The position numbers and the translations under genes were made by a program. This document shows positions 44,413 through 51,985 of a stretch of 64,000 bases of DNA, piece after piece. The notes under the pieces are model-generated. The model saw only the letters and a list, made by a program, of their open reading frames with translations, did not search any database and was not told where the DNA came from. Source of the DNA: Symbiopectobacterium purcellii (GTDB taxonomy: Bacteria; Pseudomonadota; Gammaproteobacteria; Enterobacterales; Enterobacteriaceae); the NCBI RefSeq assembly GCF_019797845.1, contig NZ_CP081864.1:1736001-1800000 (forward strand). Direction: 5' to 3'. Positions within the stretch are counted from its first letter, which is position 1; every line of letters starts with the position of its first letter.

Positions 44413-44638
44413 TGGCCTTCTCCAGTTGAGTGAGAATCTTGCTAAGCGTTTCTGCCTGTACAAATTGCACAGCAATAAATTCCAAAAATAACCGACTAAA
44501 AACTAACGCTATTGCTGAGAAGATAACTGTTGTTGGCTCTGCATTCATGATGCCAATGACAGTGGTTATCCCTGCCGCTATCCATGCCATAATTGAAATG
44601 GCGTTAATGATTTTCAGTGTCCAGAAGGTGTTAAACAT
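44402..44638 (-). CDS. small prophage membrane protein
   Basis: A 78-residue protein with two predicted membrane helices (about 10-30 and 35-55) and a short charged C-terminus. It overlaps its neighbours by 8 and 11 bp. Function unknown; small membrane proteins at this place in lambdoid prophages often serve in superinfection exclusion. Confidence 0.6.
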   Translation of the reverse strand: MFNTFWTLKIINAISIMAWIAAGITTVIGIMNAEPTTVIFSAIALVFSRLFLEFIAVQFVQAETLSKILTQLEKANET

Positions 44639-44960
44639 GGTCGGCTTCCTTCTCCATTTGATATTTGATTAATGCCTGAGTTGCACGACTGTGGCGACGA
44701 CGGGCATTATGCAGTTCACGTTTTTTCTTGAGGAGGGCGATAAAATAGGGGTCAGTATGTTTGATGACGCCCGCATATTTCGGTTTATGCGGACTGAGTC
44801 GTCCGCCATCAATACCGGGGTCACCATGCTCACGGAAATATTGGCGCATGGAGGTACGATAAATATCTTTCAGTGTTACCATCGCCTTTTCACAAGCGAC
44901 AATATCTTTAGATGCTGCAATAATGCGAGCAACGATAATTTCCTGTGATTGCTTCATCAT
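44631..44960 (-). CDS. prophage protein of unknown function
   Basis: A 109-residue, basic, helical protein. The centre (FREHGDPGIDGGRLSPHKPKYAG) has a loop-rich composition; the C-terminal half (KKKRELHNARRRHSRATQAL) is strongly basic. It overlaps the membrane-protein gene by 8 bp. Confidence 0.6.
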   Translation of the reverse strand: MMKQSQEIIVARIIAASKDIVACEKAMVTLKDIYRTSMRQYFREHGDPGIDGGRLSPHKPKYAGVIKHTDPYFIALLKKKRELHNARRRHSRATQALIKYQMEKEADHV

Positions 44961-44966
44961 TTTTCC

Positions 44967-45725
44967 TTATGCGACCTGAGCGTATTTATCGTGGGTAAAT
45001 TGTCCATTCCAGCCTTTCTTCATCGGAAGCTCGCCTTTCAAATAGTGGCGATAAAGCCATTTAGCCCCTTCTTTTAAAAGAATAACTTCATAAAATTGCT
45101 TCTTGCCTTTTTCGGTGTTAACAGTGACGGTTTTCTCGGTGAAGTATTTATCGCGTGCATACGCCTTTACACGCCACTCATAAGGTTTGTTTTCCTCTTT
45201 CTGTCCGTCGTAGAGGAAATTACGCTCTGCCAGAAACAGATTTACTCCCATAATATTCACCCCGTTAAGTTGTTTACAGAACTGGACGGGCGTCATGCCG
45301 ACCTGAAAGAGGTTTTGCAGGCAATGAATCTCCTCTTCCTGTTTCTTATTGACCAATGCCAGCGCCTCTTCACTCTTTTTCGACTCAAGCAGCGCTTCCA
45401 GGGCAGAGATGTAGTTTTCTGGCAATGCTGGTTGGCCTGCCAGCTTCTCCAGCTCTTGCCAGCGGTCAACCAGACGGGCGGTGAACTCTGGGCAAAGTTG
45501 GGCAACTACGATAATGCTGTCGCGCTTACCCTGTTCGCCCTCGAACATATAAACGGTGGTTGGGCGGCCTGCGGTGGGCTTTTCCTCAATTTGAGGAGAA
45601 GTTATTACCCCCTTGCTAATCAGCGTTTCGATAGTCCGTTTTACGTTGTCGTGACGTTTGTCAACCAGCTCCGCGATTTCAAGGCTGGACATGGTTAATG
45701 TTTGTGCAATGGTTAAATTTTGCAT
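44967..45725 (-). CDS. Rha-type phage regulatory protein with C-terminal ANT-like domain
   Basis: A 252-residue protein. Residues about 1-85 fit the pRha domain (SSLEIAELVDKRHDNVKRTIETL...RPTTVYMF). A coiled middle follows, and the C-terminal half (TPVQFCKQLNGVN...WRVKAYARDKYF...LLKEGAKWLYRHY) resembles the KilAC/ANT domain of phage antirepressors. Such proteins antagonise CI-type repressors or set host range. It may now be the main antirepressor, because the adjacent BRO-N gene is interrupted. Confidence 0.78.
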   Translation of the reverse strand: MQNLTIAQTLTMSSLEIAELVDKRHDNVKRTIETLISKGVITSPQIEEKPTAGRPTTVYMFEGEQGKRDSIIVVAQLCPEFTARLVDRWQELEKLAGQPALPENYISALEALLESKKSEEALALVNKKQEEEIHCLQNLFQVGMTPVQFCKQLNGVNIMGVNLFLAERNFLYDGQKEENKPYEWRVKAYARDKYFTEKTVTVNTEKGKKQFYEVILLKEGAKWLYRHYLKGELPMKKGWNGQFTHDKYAQVA

Positions 45726-45791
45726 ACAGGTATACCTCGTTGGTTAAAACGATAATGGAACCCCGGCACGATACCGGGGCGGGATTAGTGG

Positions 45792-46577
45792 TTAGTGGCG
45801 TTGCAGGAACTGGCTAACGTTCGCCTGTTGCCATTTTTCGAGCGCGTGGGTCATCACGCCGTAATGCTGCTGCGTGCTCTCTTCCAGCATCTGCTGCATC
45901 TCGCCCAGTACGATAGCCTCATCCTCGCGATGACGCAGAACACGGCGTATCGTCTCCTTCTCTGCGTCGAAGATGGCACCCTTGAGCGTGTTGGTAATGC
46001 TGTAGATACGGCGGCACTCTTCGGCCAGCAGGGGGAGTTGCCGGATTTCGAAGTGCTGAGGGGAGGGTACGCCCGTTACACGGCGCAGGGCGTGCCATAT
46101 GGCGTTACTCCATGCCCGGTCAAAATGAAAACCATTTGCCATGCTCCAGACGAGGCGAGTGAGGCAATCAATATCATTGTTGTTGAATAGTTCGGCTGCT
46201 TGGGGTTTGTATTGTGGATGCTCGTACTTACCAGTTTTGCGGATTGAGGGAAGTACTTAACTCGTCACCCACTTGCGGAAGCGATGGGGCAAGGTGCCTT
46301 GCTTCACTGCATCGCGGCAACGTAGTACCAGGGTGAACATGCCGGATTCGGAGATGATGTTGGTATCACGATTCTGGGTGACCCCGTTCGAGCTGGTGTA
46401 AGTTAAGCTTACGTCAGCTTTTTCATCGTCGTCTAACGCCTTTAGAGCCATGCGGGAATTTGTGAGCTTTAATGCATCGCATACATCCTGAGCAATAAAC
46501 CAAGGATCATCATTAATGATGATGGTGCGAACTATATGGTTTTCAAAAGTAAATGGAGTGGTAGATAATGCGGTCAT
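45792..46577 (-). pseudogene. ant: BRO-N family antirepressor interrupted by an in-frame TAA
   Basis: The ATG at 46577 follows GGAGGT and opens a BRO-N domain (FTFENHIVRTIIINDDPWFIA, DVCDALKL, HRFRKWVTS). TAA stands at 46259-46257, and the same frame then continues VLPSIRKTGKYEHPQY and a long C-terminal domain to 45792. BRO-N proteins read KWVTSEVLPxIRKTG, so the stop replaces Glu. The full protein would be about 261 residues. Upstream lies a C4-like RNA, the usual regulator of this antirepressor type. Both prophage repressors appear non-cleavable, so loss of this gene could affect induction. Confidence 0.85.
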
Positions 46578-46634
46578 AGAGACCTCCAACGGTATTTTAT
46601 GTGTTGCTACCACTGGAGTTTCCAATCTCGTGGT

Positions 46635-46708
46635 GGTAGCCCAGACAGGGTTGGAAATGCCGGATACCGTGAACCGGTGAACCTTTCGGTTCCCCTGCCT
46701 GAGCCACC
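46635..46708 (-). ncRNA. c4: C4-like antisense RNA in the antirepressor leader
   Basis: On the minus strand a long stem pairs 46708-46693 with 46650-46635 (16 positions with G-U wobbles). It encloses the hairpin GGAACC-GAAA-GGTTC, a second hairpin, and an unpaired CATTTCCAACCC (46663-46648). That segment is complementary to two ATTGGAAAC sites, one upstream (46792-46776) and one just before the ant ribosome site (46629-46616). Size (about 74 nt), order and target fit the C4 RNA of phages P1/P7, which silences ant in trans. A competing hairpin GCTACCAC/GTGGTAGC (46640-46606) shares bases with the C4 stem. Confidence 0.6.
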
Positions 46709-46729
46709 ATAGAGGGTGCTGAGGCGCAT

Positions 46730-46752
46730 AAAAAAACACGCAAATTGCGTGT
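46730..46752 (-). terminator. terminator or attenuator upstream of c4/ant
   Basis: Near-perfect palindrome ACACGCAA-A-TTGCGTGT followed on the minus strand by T6-T7. It lies before the C4-like RNA in the direction of ant transcription, so it may act as an attenuator or close a short leader transcript. Confidence 0.5.
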
Positions 46753-46850
46753 CACTTTATGACACGGTATTACAGCGGGTTTCCAATCCCGGCACCTGAA
46801 TTTGCAGATGCAGACTGACTATAGCGCATGGGTTCTCCTTGCGTCAATAA

Positions 46851-46957
46851 CCGCCGTTCAGTGGCAGAAACAGCGATGTTCCGTATCAAAACATCGCATA
46901 ACGACAGCCTAGGCGGGAAGCATCCTGTCTGCTAACTCTGATTTATTCAACAAAGCC
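46851..46957 (+). mobile_element. IS5-family (IS903-like) right-end remnant, internally deleted
   Basis: 46851-46885 encodes the transposase piece RRSVAETAMFRIKT in plus orientation. The rest of the transposase end is missing, and 46938-46957 is a terminal inverted repeat (CTGATTTATTCAACAAAGCC). The same DNA in inverted orientation occurs at 48166-48463. Confidence 0.75.
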
Positions 46958-47056
46958 CTGTTTGATTACAAAATCTGCACTTTACCTCGATAATTGCCGT
47001 AATTTATGTCTACAAAAATGATATTTTACAATGATATCAACATTTTGAATACATGA

Positions 47057-47076
47057 CTGATTTATTCAACAAAGTC
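47057..47076. repeat. IS903-like terminal repeat forming the 3' end of the repeat-protein gene
   Basis: CTGATTTATTCAACAAAGTC is the IS903-type end with one mismatch to the copy at 46938-46957. Read on the minus strand it supplies the last codons (Asp-Phe-Val-Glu) and the TAA of the 47062-48042 gene. Confidence 0.75.
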
Positions 47077-48042
47077 ATCTACAAATGCTATTTGATAATA
47101 GGATTTATTATCTTTAAACGTAATCGGTTTTATATCACCTTCATCATCCACAGGTGCAACTTGCACTTCTGCTTCACTCGTCACAGGGAATAATTTTTCA
47201 TTTTCAAGAAAATGACCATAAGATTCTATATCGATAGAATTTCTTTTGGAAACGTCTCTCACTACTTTCATGCTGGCAGAAAGCCCTTGAGATTCATTCT
47301 CATTTTTATTAAGTGGAGCACCAATGCTGTAACCTTTATATTTTACTTTATTTACACCATTATGTTTATCTGCACACCTTCTGAAAAGATCTGACTGTGT
47401 TAATTCGTCACTGTGCGGGAGCCCCTGAAAGGTATTTCCATGTTTATTAAGTAGATCACCAATGCTGCAACCTTCATGTTTTACTTTATTTACGCCATTA
47501 TGTTGGTCTGCAACGTTTTTGATACAGCCGGGCTGCGTTGATACGTTACTTTTCGGGAGCCCCTGAAAGTTATTTCCATGTTTATTAAGTAGATCACCAA
47601 TGCTGCAACCTTCATGTTTTACTTTATTTACGCCATTACGTTGGTCTGCAACGTTTTTGATACAGCCGGGCTGCGTTGATACGTTACTTTTCGGGAGCCC
47701 CTGAAAGTTATTTCCATGTTTATTAAGTAGATCACCAATGCTGCAACCTTCATGTTTTACTTTATTTACGCCATTACGTTGGTCTGCAACGTTTTTGATA
47801 CAGCCGGGCTGCGTTGATACGTTACTTTTCGGGAGCCCCTGAAAGGTATTTCCATGTTTATTCAGGCCGGACTTAATATTTACTTCATTGAAAATAAAGC
47901 GTGGAACAGAGGGTCTGTTATAAATGGAATGTATTTCTTTTGCTAATGCTGTCGAATGAACATTACCTTTTTCATTACTAACAGAGGTTAGTTGCACATT
48001 TAAAACACAAACGTTTGGTTTCTTTAAAGTTAAGTTAATCAT
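47062..48042 (-). CDS. cargo protein with 46-residue tandem repeats, unknown function
   Basis: A 326-residue protein with a good ribosome site (AAGGAAAAG). The N-terminus (about 1-58) is unique and Ser/Asn-rich. Residues about 59-255 hold three near-identical 46-residue repeats (LNKHGNxFQGLPKSNVSTQ, PGCIKNVADQ, NGVNKVKHEGCSIGDL), a diverged fourth and a fragment. An acidic tail follows. The last codons and stop come from an IS903-like end, so the protein is probably truncated. AT-rich, with no membrane helix or signal peptide. It lies between phage regulatory and recombination genes as an independent cargo gene. Similar composition is seen in secreted effectors and in surface or immunity proteins, but I do not recognise the family. 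Confidence 0.75.
   Translation of the reverse strand: MINLTLKKPNVCVLNVQLTSVSNEKGNVHSTALAKEIHSIYNRPSVPRFIFNEVNIKSGLNKHGNTFQGLPKSNVSTQPGCIKNVADQRNGVNKVKHEGCSIGDLLNKHGNNFQGLPKSNVSTQPGCIKNVADQRNGVNKVKHEGCSIGDLLNKHGNNFQGLPKSNVSTQPGCIKNVADQHNGVNKVKHEGCSIGDLLNKHGNTFQGLPHSDELTQSDLFRRCADKHNGVNKVKYKGYSIGAPLNKNENESQGLSASMKVVRDVSKRNSIDIESYGHFLENEKLFPVTSEAEVQVAPVDDEGDIKPITFKDNKSYYQIAFVDDFVE
47279..47866 (-). repeat. 138-bp tandem repeat array inside the cargo gene
   Basis: Units begin at 47279 (diverged), 47417, 47555, 47693 and 47831 (partial), exactly 138 bp apart. Units 47555-47692 and 47693-47830 are identical; 47417-47554 differs at two positions. The repeats keep the reading frame (46 codons), which points to recent expansion of a coding unit. 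Not a CRISPR. Confidence 0.95.
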
Positions 48043-48165
48043 GCTTTTCCTTATTCATCTGACATCAAGTTAAAAGAATAAACCATATCATTGGTATATT
48101 GTATTCTTCATTCTTAGAATGACTATTAATAATCGGCTTTTCACAAAAAAGGTTGTTCAATAAAT

Positions 48166-48463
48166 GGCTTTGTTGAATAAATCAGAATTAGCCGACAGGA
48201 TGACTCCCTCTGCTACACCTGTTATCCGATCCTGACGCTGTGTGGCATACCCAACAACGTGATACGGTTCAGCGTTTTGACCATCGCCATGGCTTCACCT
48301 ACCTGAGCATCATAGTCACGCAGGCTCAGATGGCCACCCAGCAAAGTTTTTATGCGGAACATCGCTGTTTCTGCCACTGAACGCCGGTGATAACCCATTT
48401 TCTTTTTCCACATATCATTACTCCCGCTCAGACGCTGATTCGCCACCGCATGGTTACGTTAAT
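48166..48463 (-). mobile_element. IS5-family (IS903-like) transposase C-terminal remnant
   Basis: The minus strand encodes the last 74 or more residues of an IS5/IS903 transposase (YHRRSVAETAMFRIKTLLGGHLSLRDYD..., ending MPHSVRIG). It ends in the terminal repeat GGCTTTGTTGAATAAATCAG (48166-48185). The front of the element is missing. It is inverted relative to the remnant at 46851-46957; the two bracket the repeat-protein gene. Between it and 48681 I see only a GC-rich hairpin (about 48488-48506) and a 14-codon ORF on the minus strand at 48571-48527 with its own ribosome site, perhaps the head of a gene cut by the IS. Confidence 0.8.
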
Positions 48464-48681
48464 GATACTTGTCCGGCCACTATTTCGCCCCGCTTCGCGG
48501 CGGGATAAGGGGCCTGATTTTCTTTATCAGCAACTCATCGTGGCATTTTCAATGACAACTAATTTAGACATAACAATTTCTCCATAATTAAACGTATGTG
48601 GTTATCAGAGGACTAACGGGTAAAATTTTGCAGATTTGCGGTCAGATCGCTTACACTTGGCTTAACACAGGAGGATCCGCT

Positions 48682-49122
48682 ATGGGCCAGGTTGCATTTG
48701 ATACATTGCAGGCGTCAGAAGAGCTTGAAACTGCTGGCATATCTAGAGAGCAAGCCAAGGCGATTTCGCTGGTCGTACGTAAATCTCATGAAGTGGCTGA
48801 TGTCGCTACCAAGGCTGATATCGCTGAGGTAAATCGGAATGTCGCCGATGTCCGTAAGGATATGGCTCATCGCTTCGAGAAGACCGACGCGCAGATAGCC
48901 GATGTCCGTAAGGATATTGACGCTCGCTTCGAGAAGAACGAAGCTCAGATGCAGGCTCGCTTCGAGAAGACCGAGGCGCAGATATCTTTAGTCCGCAAGG
49001 ATTTACAGCTTGAGATGGCGGGTATCCGCTCAGAGCAGAAGTTAATGCGCTGGATGCTGAGTGCTGGAATCTTGGGTATTATCTCTCTGGTTGTGAAAGC
49101 TTTTCTCGTTACGGCCCTTTAA
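48682..49122 (+). CDS. DUF1640-like coiled-coil protein with C-terminal membrane anchor
   Basis: A 146-residue protein; the start at 48682 has a strong AGGAGG site. Residues about 20-45 (ISREQAKAISLVVRKS) are followed by a long coiled coil with repeated units (RFEKTDAQIADVRKDID, RFEKNEAQMQ, RFEKTEAQISLVRKDLQ) and one C-terminal membrane helix (MLSAGILGIISLVVKAFLV). This is the pattern of bacterial DUF1640/CCDC90-like proteins, whose role is unknown. It is on the plus strand against the surrounding leftward genes, so it is likely an independent cargo gene. Confidence 0.78.
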   Translation: MGQVAFDTLQASEELETAGISREQAKAISLVVRKSHEVADVATKADIAEVNRNVADVRKDMAHRFEKTDAQIADVRKDIDARFEKNEAQMQARFEKTEAQISLVRKDLQLEMAGIRSEQKLMRWMLSAGILGIISLVVKAFLVTAL

Positions 49123-49138
49123 TCAATTCTGCCACCCT

Positions 49139-49216
49139 GGGTCGGTAGCTTAATGTGGAAGAGCGTACGTGTTCCCCAACCGTAAGATGCGGGTTCGATC
49201 CCTGCTCGACCCTCCA
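49139..49216 (+). tRNA. tRNA-like gene, possibly degenerate
   Basis: A 78-nt cloverleaf-like sequence. The acceptor stem GGGTCGG/TCGACCC, D arm GCTT/GAGC, T arm GCGGG-TTCGATC-CCTGC and encoded CCA are convincing. The anticodon arm is poor: TACG/CGTA encloses TGTTCCCCAAC, so loop size and anticodon are unclear. It may be a phage-borne tRNA in decay or one of unusual shape. Confidence 0.5.
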
Positions 49217-49285
49217 GCTTTCAGCAACTCCGCTCCCGCGTCAGGCTGAACTCATCTGTATAGCCGCCCGACGACGTGCAGGTAC

Positions 49286-49909
49286 TCATGCCGCCACCTT
49301 GGATAAGTTTCTAATAACCTCAAGTTCTCTTTCAAGCTCAGCCAGAAACTGCCTTAACGCCTCCCCTATTTCAGCAACCAGCTTATCCTCCTGATGAATT
49401 CTCAACTGGTAATAGGCAAGGTCTGGCGGTAGCCTGTCGTCATAGCTGACAAGATCACACCACTTTCGGCCCGTACACATCATTTGGGCGTGCATTTGGA
49501 GCAAGTACTGCTGTTTTGGCTTACCAGTCTTGATGGTCTCTAAATGCGTCCATGTATTGGGGCACTTGATTTCAATCAGACCATCGCACCCTACGAGTCC
49601 GTCAGGCGATGCACCAAATCCTGCGATATCTGGATGGGGAATAAATCCCACTTCCGTCACTTCTGCGTCAAATTGGTTAAGCAGGTACATCTCCCGCGCC
49701 ACCGGTTCAAGTTCAGTGCCGCGCTGCATGGCGGCGTTGGAGTAACTTGCTTCCACCTTTCCGGTTAGGCGCTGGCATATAAGCTCTGCCATGTAGTTTT
49801 GACGGCTGGTAGCGTATCCAGATTTCGTTTTCGCCATCACGTCAGACAGGCGACTGGCGGTCACGTTGCCACAACGGGCGGAAAACCATTCATCACTGCG
49901 CTGTTGCAT
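49286..49909 (-). CDS. exo: YqaJ/lambda-type exonuclease
   Basis: A 207-residue 5'-3' double-strand DNA exonuclease of the lambda Exo family. The active-site set D103 (SPDG), E113 and K115 (EIK) has the same spacing (10 and 2) as D119/E129/K131 of lambda Exo. It overlaps bet by 17 bp; the pair carries out single-strand annealing recombination. Confidence 0.93.
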   Translation of the reverse strand: MQQRSDEWFSARCGNVTASRLSDVMAKTKSGYATSRQNYMAELICQRLTGKVEASYSNAAMQRGTELEPVAREMYLLNQFDAEVTEVGFIPHPDIAGFGASPDGLVGCDGLIEIKCPNTWTHLETIKTGKPKQQYLLQMHAQMMCTGRKWCDLVSYDDRLPPDLAYYQLRIHQEDKLVAEIGEALRQFLAELERELEVIRNLSKVAA

Positions 49910-50633
49910 GCTCTACCTCTCTGAATTCTGCTTCGATTGGGGCGGTGTTCTTGATGCGCTCCTTCTCTGCATTGCCGATAATCTGGCGCTCTTCGTGGGT
50001 CAGGTTTTTCCATGTTTCAGCGAAGACTTCCATGCTCATCTGAGCCGCCTCTTCGCACCGGGCAATGAGTGCAGGGCGGCGCTCGTCTGTTTGTTGTCCA
50101 ACAACAACGCTTGCCGGGCTGCTTTCGATGATCCGCTCTGCTTCGTCGCTGTCGTAAATGCCAGCGAAGCCAAAGGCCATGCGTGCACACTGAATGAGCG
50201 ACTTGTGGCGCAGCATTCGGGTAGGGTGTGATTGCCACGGTTGGGTATTGCGCTTACACTCGCCCATGTATTCGGTGACTACAGTGGGGTGTTTGCGATC
50301 TTTGCGGTAAATCCTGCAAGTCGATGCGCCCTGGTCCTTATCGTAGCTGAATTCCATGCCATCGAATTGCGGATGTTCGTTAATGATCCGCGCCCAACCA
50401 TCTACACCCACAACCGGGACAATGCCGCCCTTATCAGGGAATGCGTAAATCTCTTTCGTCCACGGGTTAAGCCCGTACTGGTTGGCAACGATAAGTAGGG
50501 CAGTAAATTGCTCATCAGTGACGTTACCCCCCTTGAACGCCGTATTCTTAAGGGTATTCATCAAGTCCGTACCTGGCTGCATACCGAGACGCTCAGCCAG
50601 CTTCCCAGCCATGGTTGTTAATGCCGTGCTCAT
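49893..50633 (-). CDS. bet: single-strand annealing protein (Red beta/Bet)
   Basis: A 246-residue Bet-family annealing protein (GNVTDEQFTALLIVANQYGLNPWTKEIYAFP, VVGVDGWARIINEHPQFDG, MLRHKSLIQCARMAFGFAGIYD). It binds ssDNA made by Exo and anneals homologous strands. Part of the leftward early operon. Confidence 0.94.
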   Translation of the reverse strand: MSTALTTMAGKLAERLGMQPGTDLMNTLKNTAFKGGNVTDEQFTALLIVANQYGLNPWTKEIYAFPDKGGIVPVVGVDGWARIINEHPQFDGMEFSYDKDQGASTCRIYRKDRKHPTVVTEYMGECKRNTQPWQSHPTRMLRHKSLIQCARMAFGFAGIYDSDEAERIIESSPASVVVGQQTDERRPALIARCEEAAQMSMEVFAETWKNLTHEERQIIGNAEKERIKNTAPIEAEFREVEHATAQ

Positions 50634-50938
50634 GCTGCATCCTCCGTGCTGTTCTGCCTGTCATAAATCCAAAATGCCCGCTCAACCTTTACACGGTGGA
50701 AAATAGCGTCAAATATGCGGTGGCTTTCTGTTTCCTGATAATCAACATCGCTATCTTCCATGTACTCACAGGCTTGCTCGGTGTAAGCGTCGGGCCAGTG
50801 CCTTCTGAGCGAGTCACGAAACCTTTCGATAGACTTCTCCGCCAATTGCTCAGCCTCTGCGTAACAGTCTTCGGTTATTTCAGGCGGCATTTCTTCCATG
50901 ATTTTGCGAATAGCCTGTATCTTTGATGGATTAAGCAT
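50630..50938 (-). CDS. early leftward prophage protein, unknown
   Basis: A 102-residue acidic helical protein starting at 50938 (MLNPSKIQAIRKIMEEM); its stop overlaps the bet start by 4 bp. The position is that of lambda gam, but I see no clear Gam similarity. Confidence 0.65.
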   Translation of the reverse strand: MLNPSKIQAIRKIMEEMPPEITEDCYAEAEQLAEKSIERFRDSLRRHWPDAYTEQACEYMEDSDVDYQETESHRIFDAIFHRVKVERAFWIYDRQNSTEDAA

Positions 50939-51113
50939 TGGGGTTCCCCTTCTGATTAACCGTTGCAATAAGCTGCTCGAATAACCGTTGCAGCCAGCTT
51001 TTAGGCACAAACGATGCGCTGCTGAGGGTGTTTATCTTGTGGTACTGGATTGTTTTAATGGCGTCGAAACCTGAGCTACCCATAGGGATAGCCCTGACAT
51101 TGATGTATGCCAT
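50931..51113 (-). CDS. small early leftward prophage protein
   Basis: A 60-residue protein with a strong ribosome site (CAGGAG) before MAYINVRAIPMGSSGFDAI. Its end overlaps the next gene by 8 bp. Function unknown. Confidence 0.6.
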   Translation of the reverse strand: MAYINVRAIPMGSSGFDAIKTIQYHKINTLSSASFVPKSWLQRLFEQLIATVNQKGNPNA

Positions 51114-51253
51114 TGGGTAACTCCTGATTGATTAATGAGTAGGTGATGCGGGTGTGCGGGAGAAGGCTGCACTTTCAGTGCGGTTAATGCTTTAATTGCC
51201 TGCTCGCGGCTAATGCAGGTATTTGCAGTGAGAGCATTAACGATAGGCGGCAT
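51032..51253 (-). CDS. possible small early prophage protein
   Basis: A 73-codon ORF. The first 42 residues (MPPIVNALTANTCISREQ..., up to HLLINQ) look like a real helical protein, but the rest overlaps the next gene by 82 bp in another frame. A small frameshift would end it at a nearby TAA. Uncertain. Confidence 0.35.
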   Translation of the reverse strand: MPPIVNALTANTCISREQAIKALTALKVQPSPAHPHHLLINQSGVTQWHTSMSGLSLWVAQVSTPLKQSSTTR

Positions 51254-51326
51254 TATGTATGCTTAATGCGAGAGCGGCCTTTTTCACCCTGAGTGGGTAA
51301 AATTTACATCGGCAGGTGGGCCAGTT

Positions 51327-51692
51327 TTACATCGGTAGCGACATACTCTGTTTTGCTCTGGCGGTAATGCCATACTCCGTTTTCGGCTTGCTGTACCAGA
51401 TGCGATGGTTAAGACGTTTAGCCATGTCGTACATTTCCGCGAAACGGTTAATTTGCTTCCTGAACTTAGTCAGTAAATTGAAATTAACTCGTGGCGCACG
51501 TTTGCGCTTGAAGGCTAATTCGATTCGGTTAAGCACTTTGCGTTTTTCTGGCTTCTGCCCCAATACCTTATCAATACGAGATGTCACCAGTTCACGCCGG
51601 ATGGCTTCTGCCTTGCGTCTGGCATGACGGCGAATGGCGGCGTTGGTTTTGCTAACAGGATTAACGGATTTACGGTAAATGATAGTAGCCAT
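51327..51692 (-). CDS. N: lambda-type antiterminator N (module 1)
   Basis: A 121-residue basic protein starting at 51692 (MATIIYRKS). An Arg-rich RNA-binding helix (AAIRRHARRKAEAIRRE, about 18-34) lies near the start. The C-terminus (HRIWYSKPKTEYGITARAK) matches lambda N (RTWYSKPGERGIT), the part that contacts NusA/RNA polymerase. It is first in the leftward operon after PL1 and nutL1. It should let polymerase pass early terminators on both sides of module 1. Confidence 0.85.
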   Translation of the reverse strand: MATIIYRKSVNPVSKTNAAIRRHARRKAEAIRRELVTSRIDKVLGQKPEKRKVLNRIELAFKRKRAPRVNFNLLTKFRKQINRFAEMYDMAKRLNHRIWYSKPKTEYGITARAKQSMSLPM

Positions 51693-51804
51693 GCTCCCCT
51701 CCAATAGATGGTTTTGGTGGTGTGGTGAGCCAGTGGTGGCCCCTGGTGTTGGCTATAATTTTTATTCAGCCCACCACACCCCAAAAACATCTGGGTAAAG
51801 GTTC

Positions 51805-51833
51805 GGCACGTTGTCGGTGCCTTCCGTAGAGCG
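51805..51833 (-). promoter_or_regulatory. nutL1 (boxA and boxB)
   Basis: On the minus strand boxA CGCTCTACG (51833-51825) is followed by boxB GGCAC-CGACAAC-GTGCC (51821-51805). The inner loop GACAA is that of the P22 boxB. The same loop and a similar stem occur in nutR1. The 51693-52169 interval contains only this site, PL1, and a non-coding leader. Confidence 0.75.
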
Positions 51834-51985
51834 CGAGGCTCGTTTTGAAGGAGCATGTATCTGAAATTTTCTGCAACCGCCGTCATGTTCGTGTGCCTCG
51901 GGCTGGCTACTTACGCTCAGACAATCGGCGGGTAACTCGAGGTCTTGCCTGCCGGGGTATTGCCGTTGCGGGTTGGTGTTGTAGA

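Noticed and set aside
47279..47866. CRISPR-like repeat array
   Set aside because: The units are 138 bp, contiguous, without spacers, and in frame within a gene.
48527..48571. 14-codon ORF with ribosome site (MSKLVVIENATMSC)
   Set aside because: Too short to call; it may be the head of a gene cut by the IS remnant.
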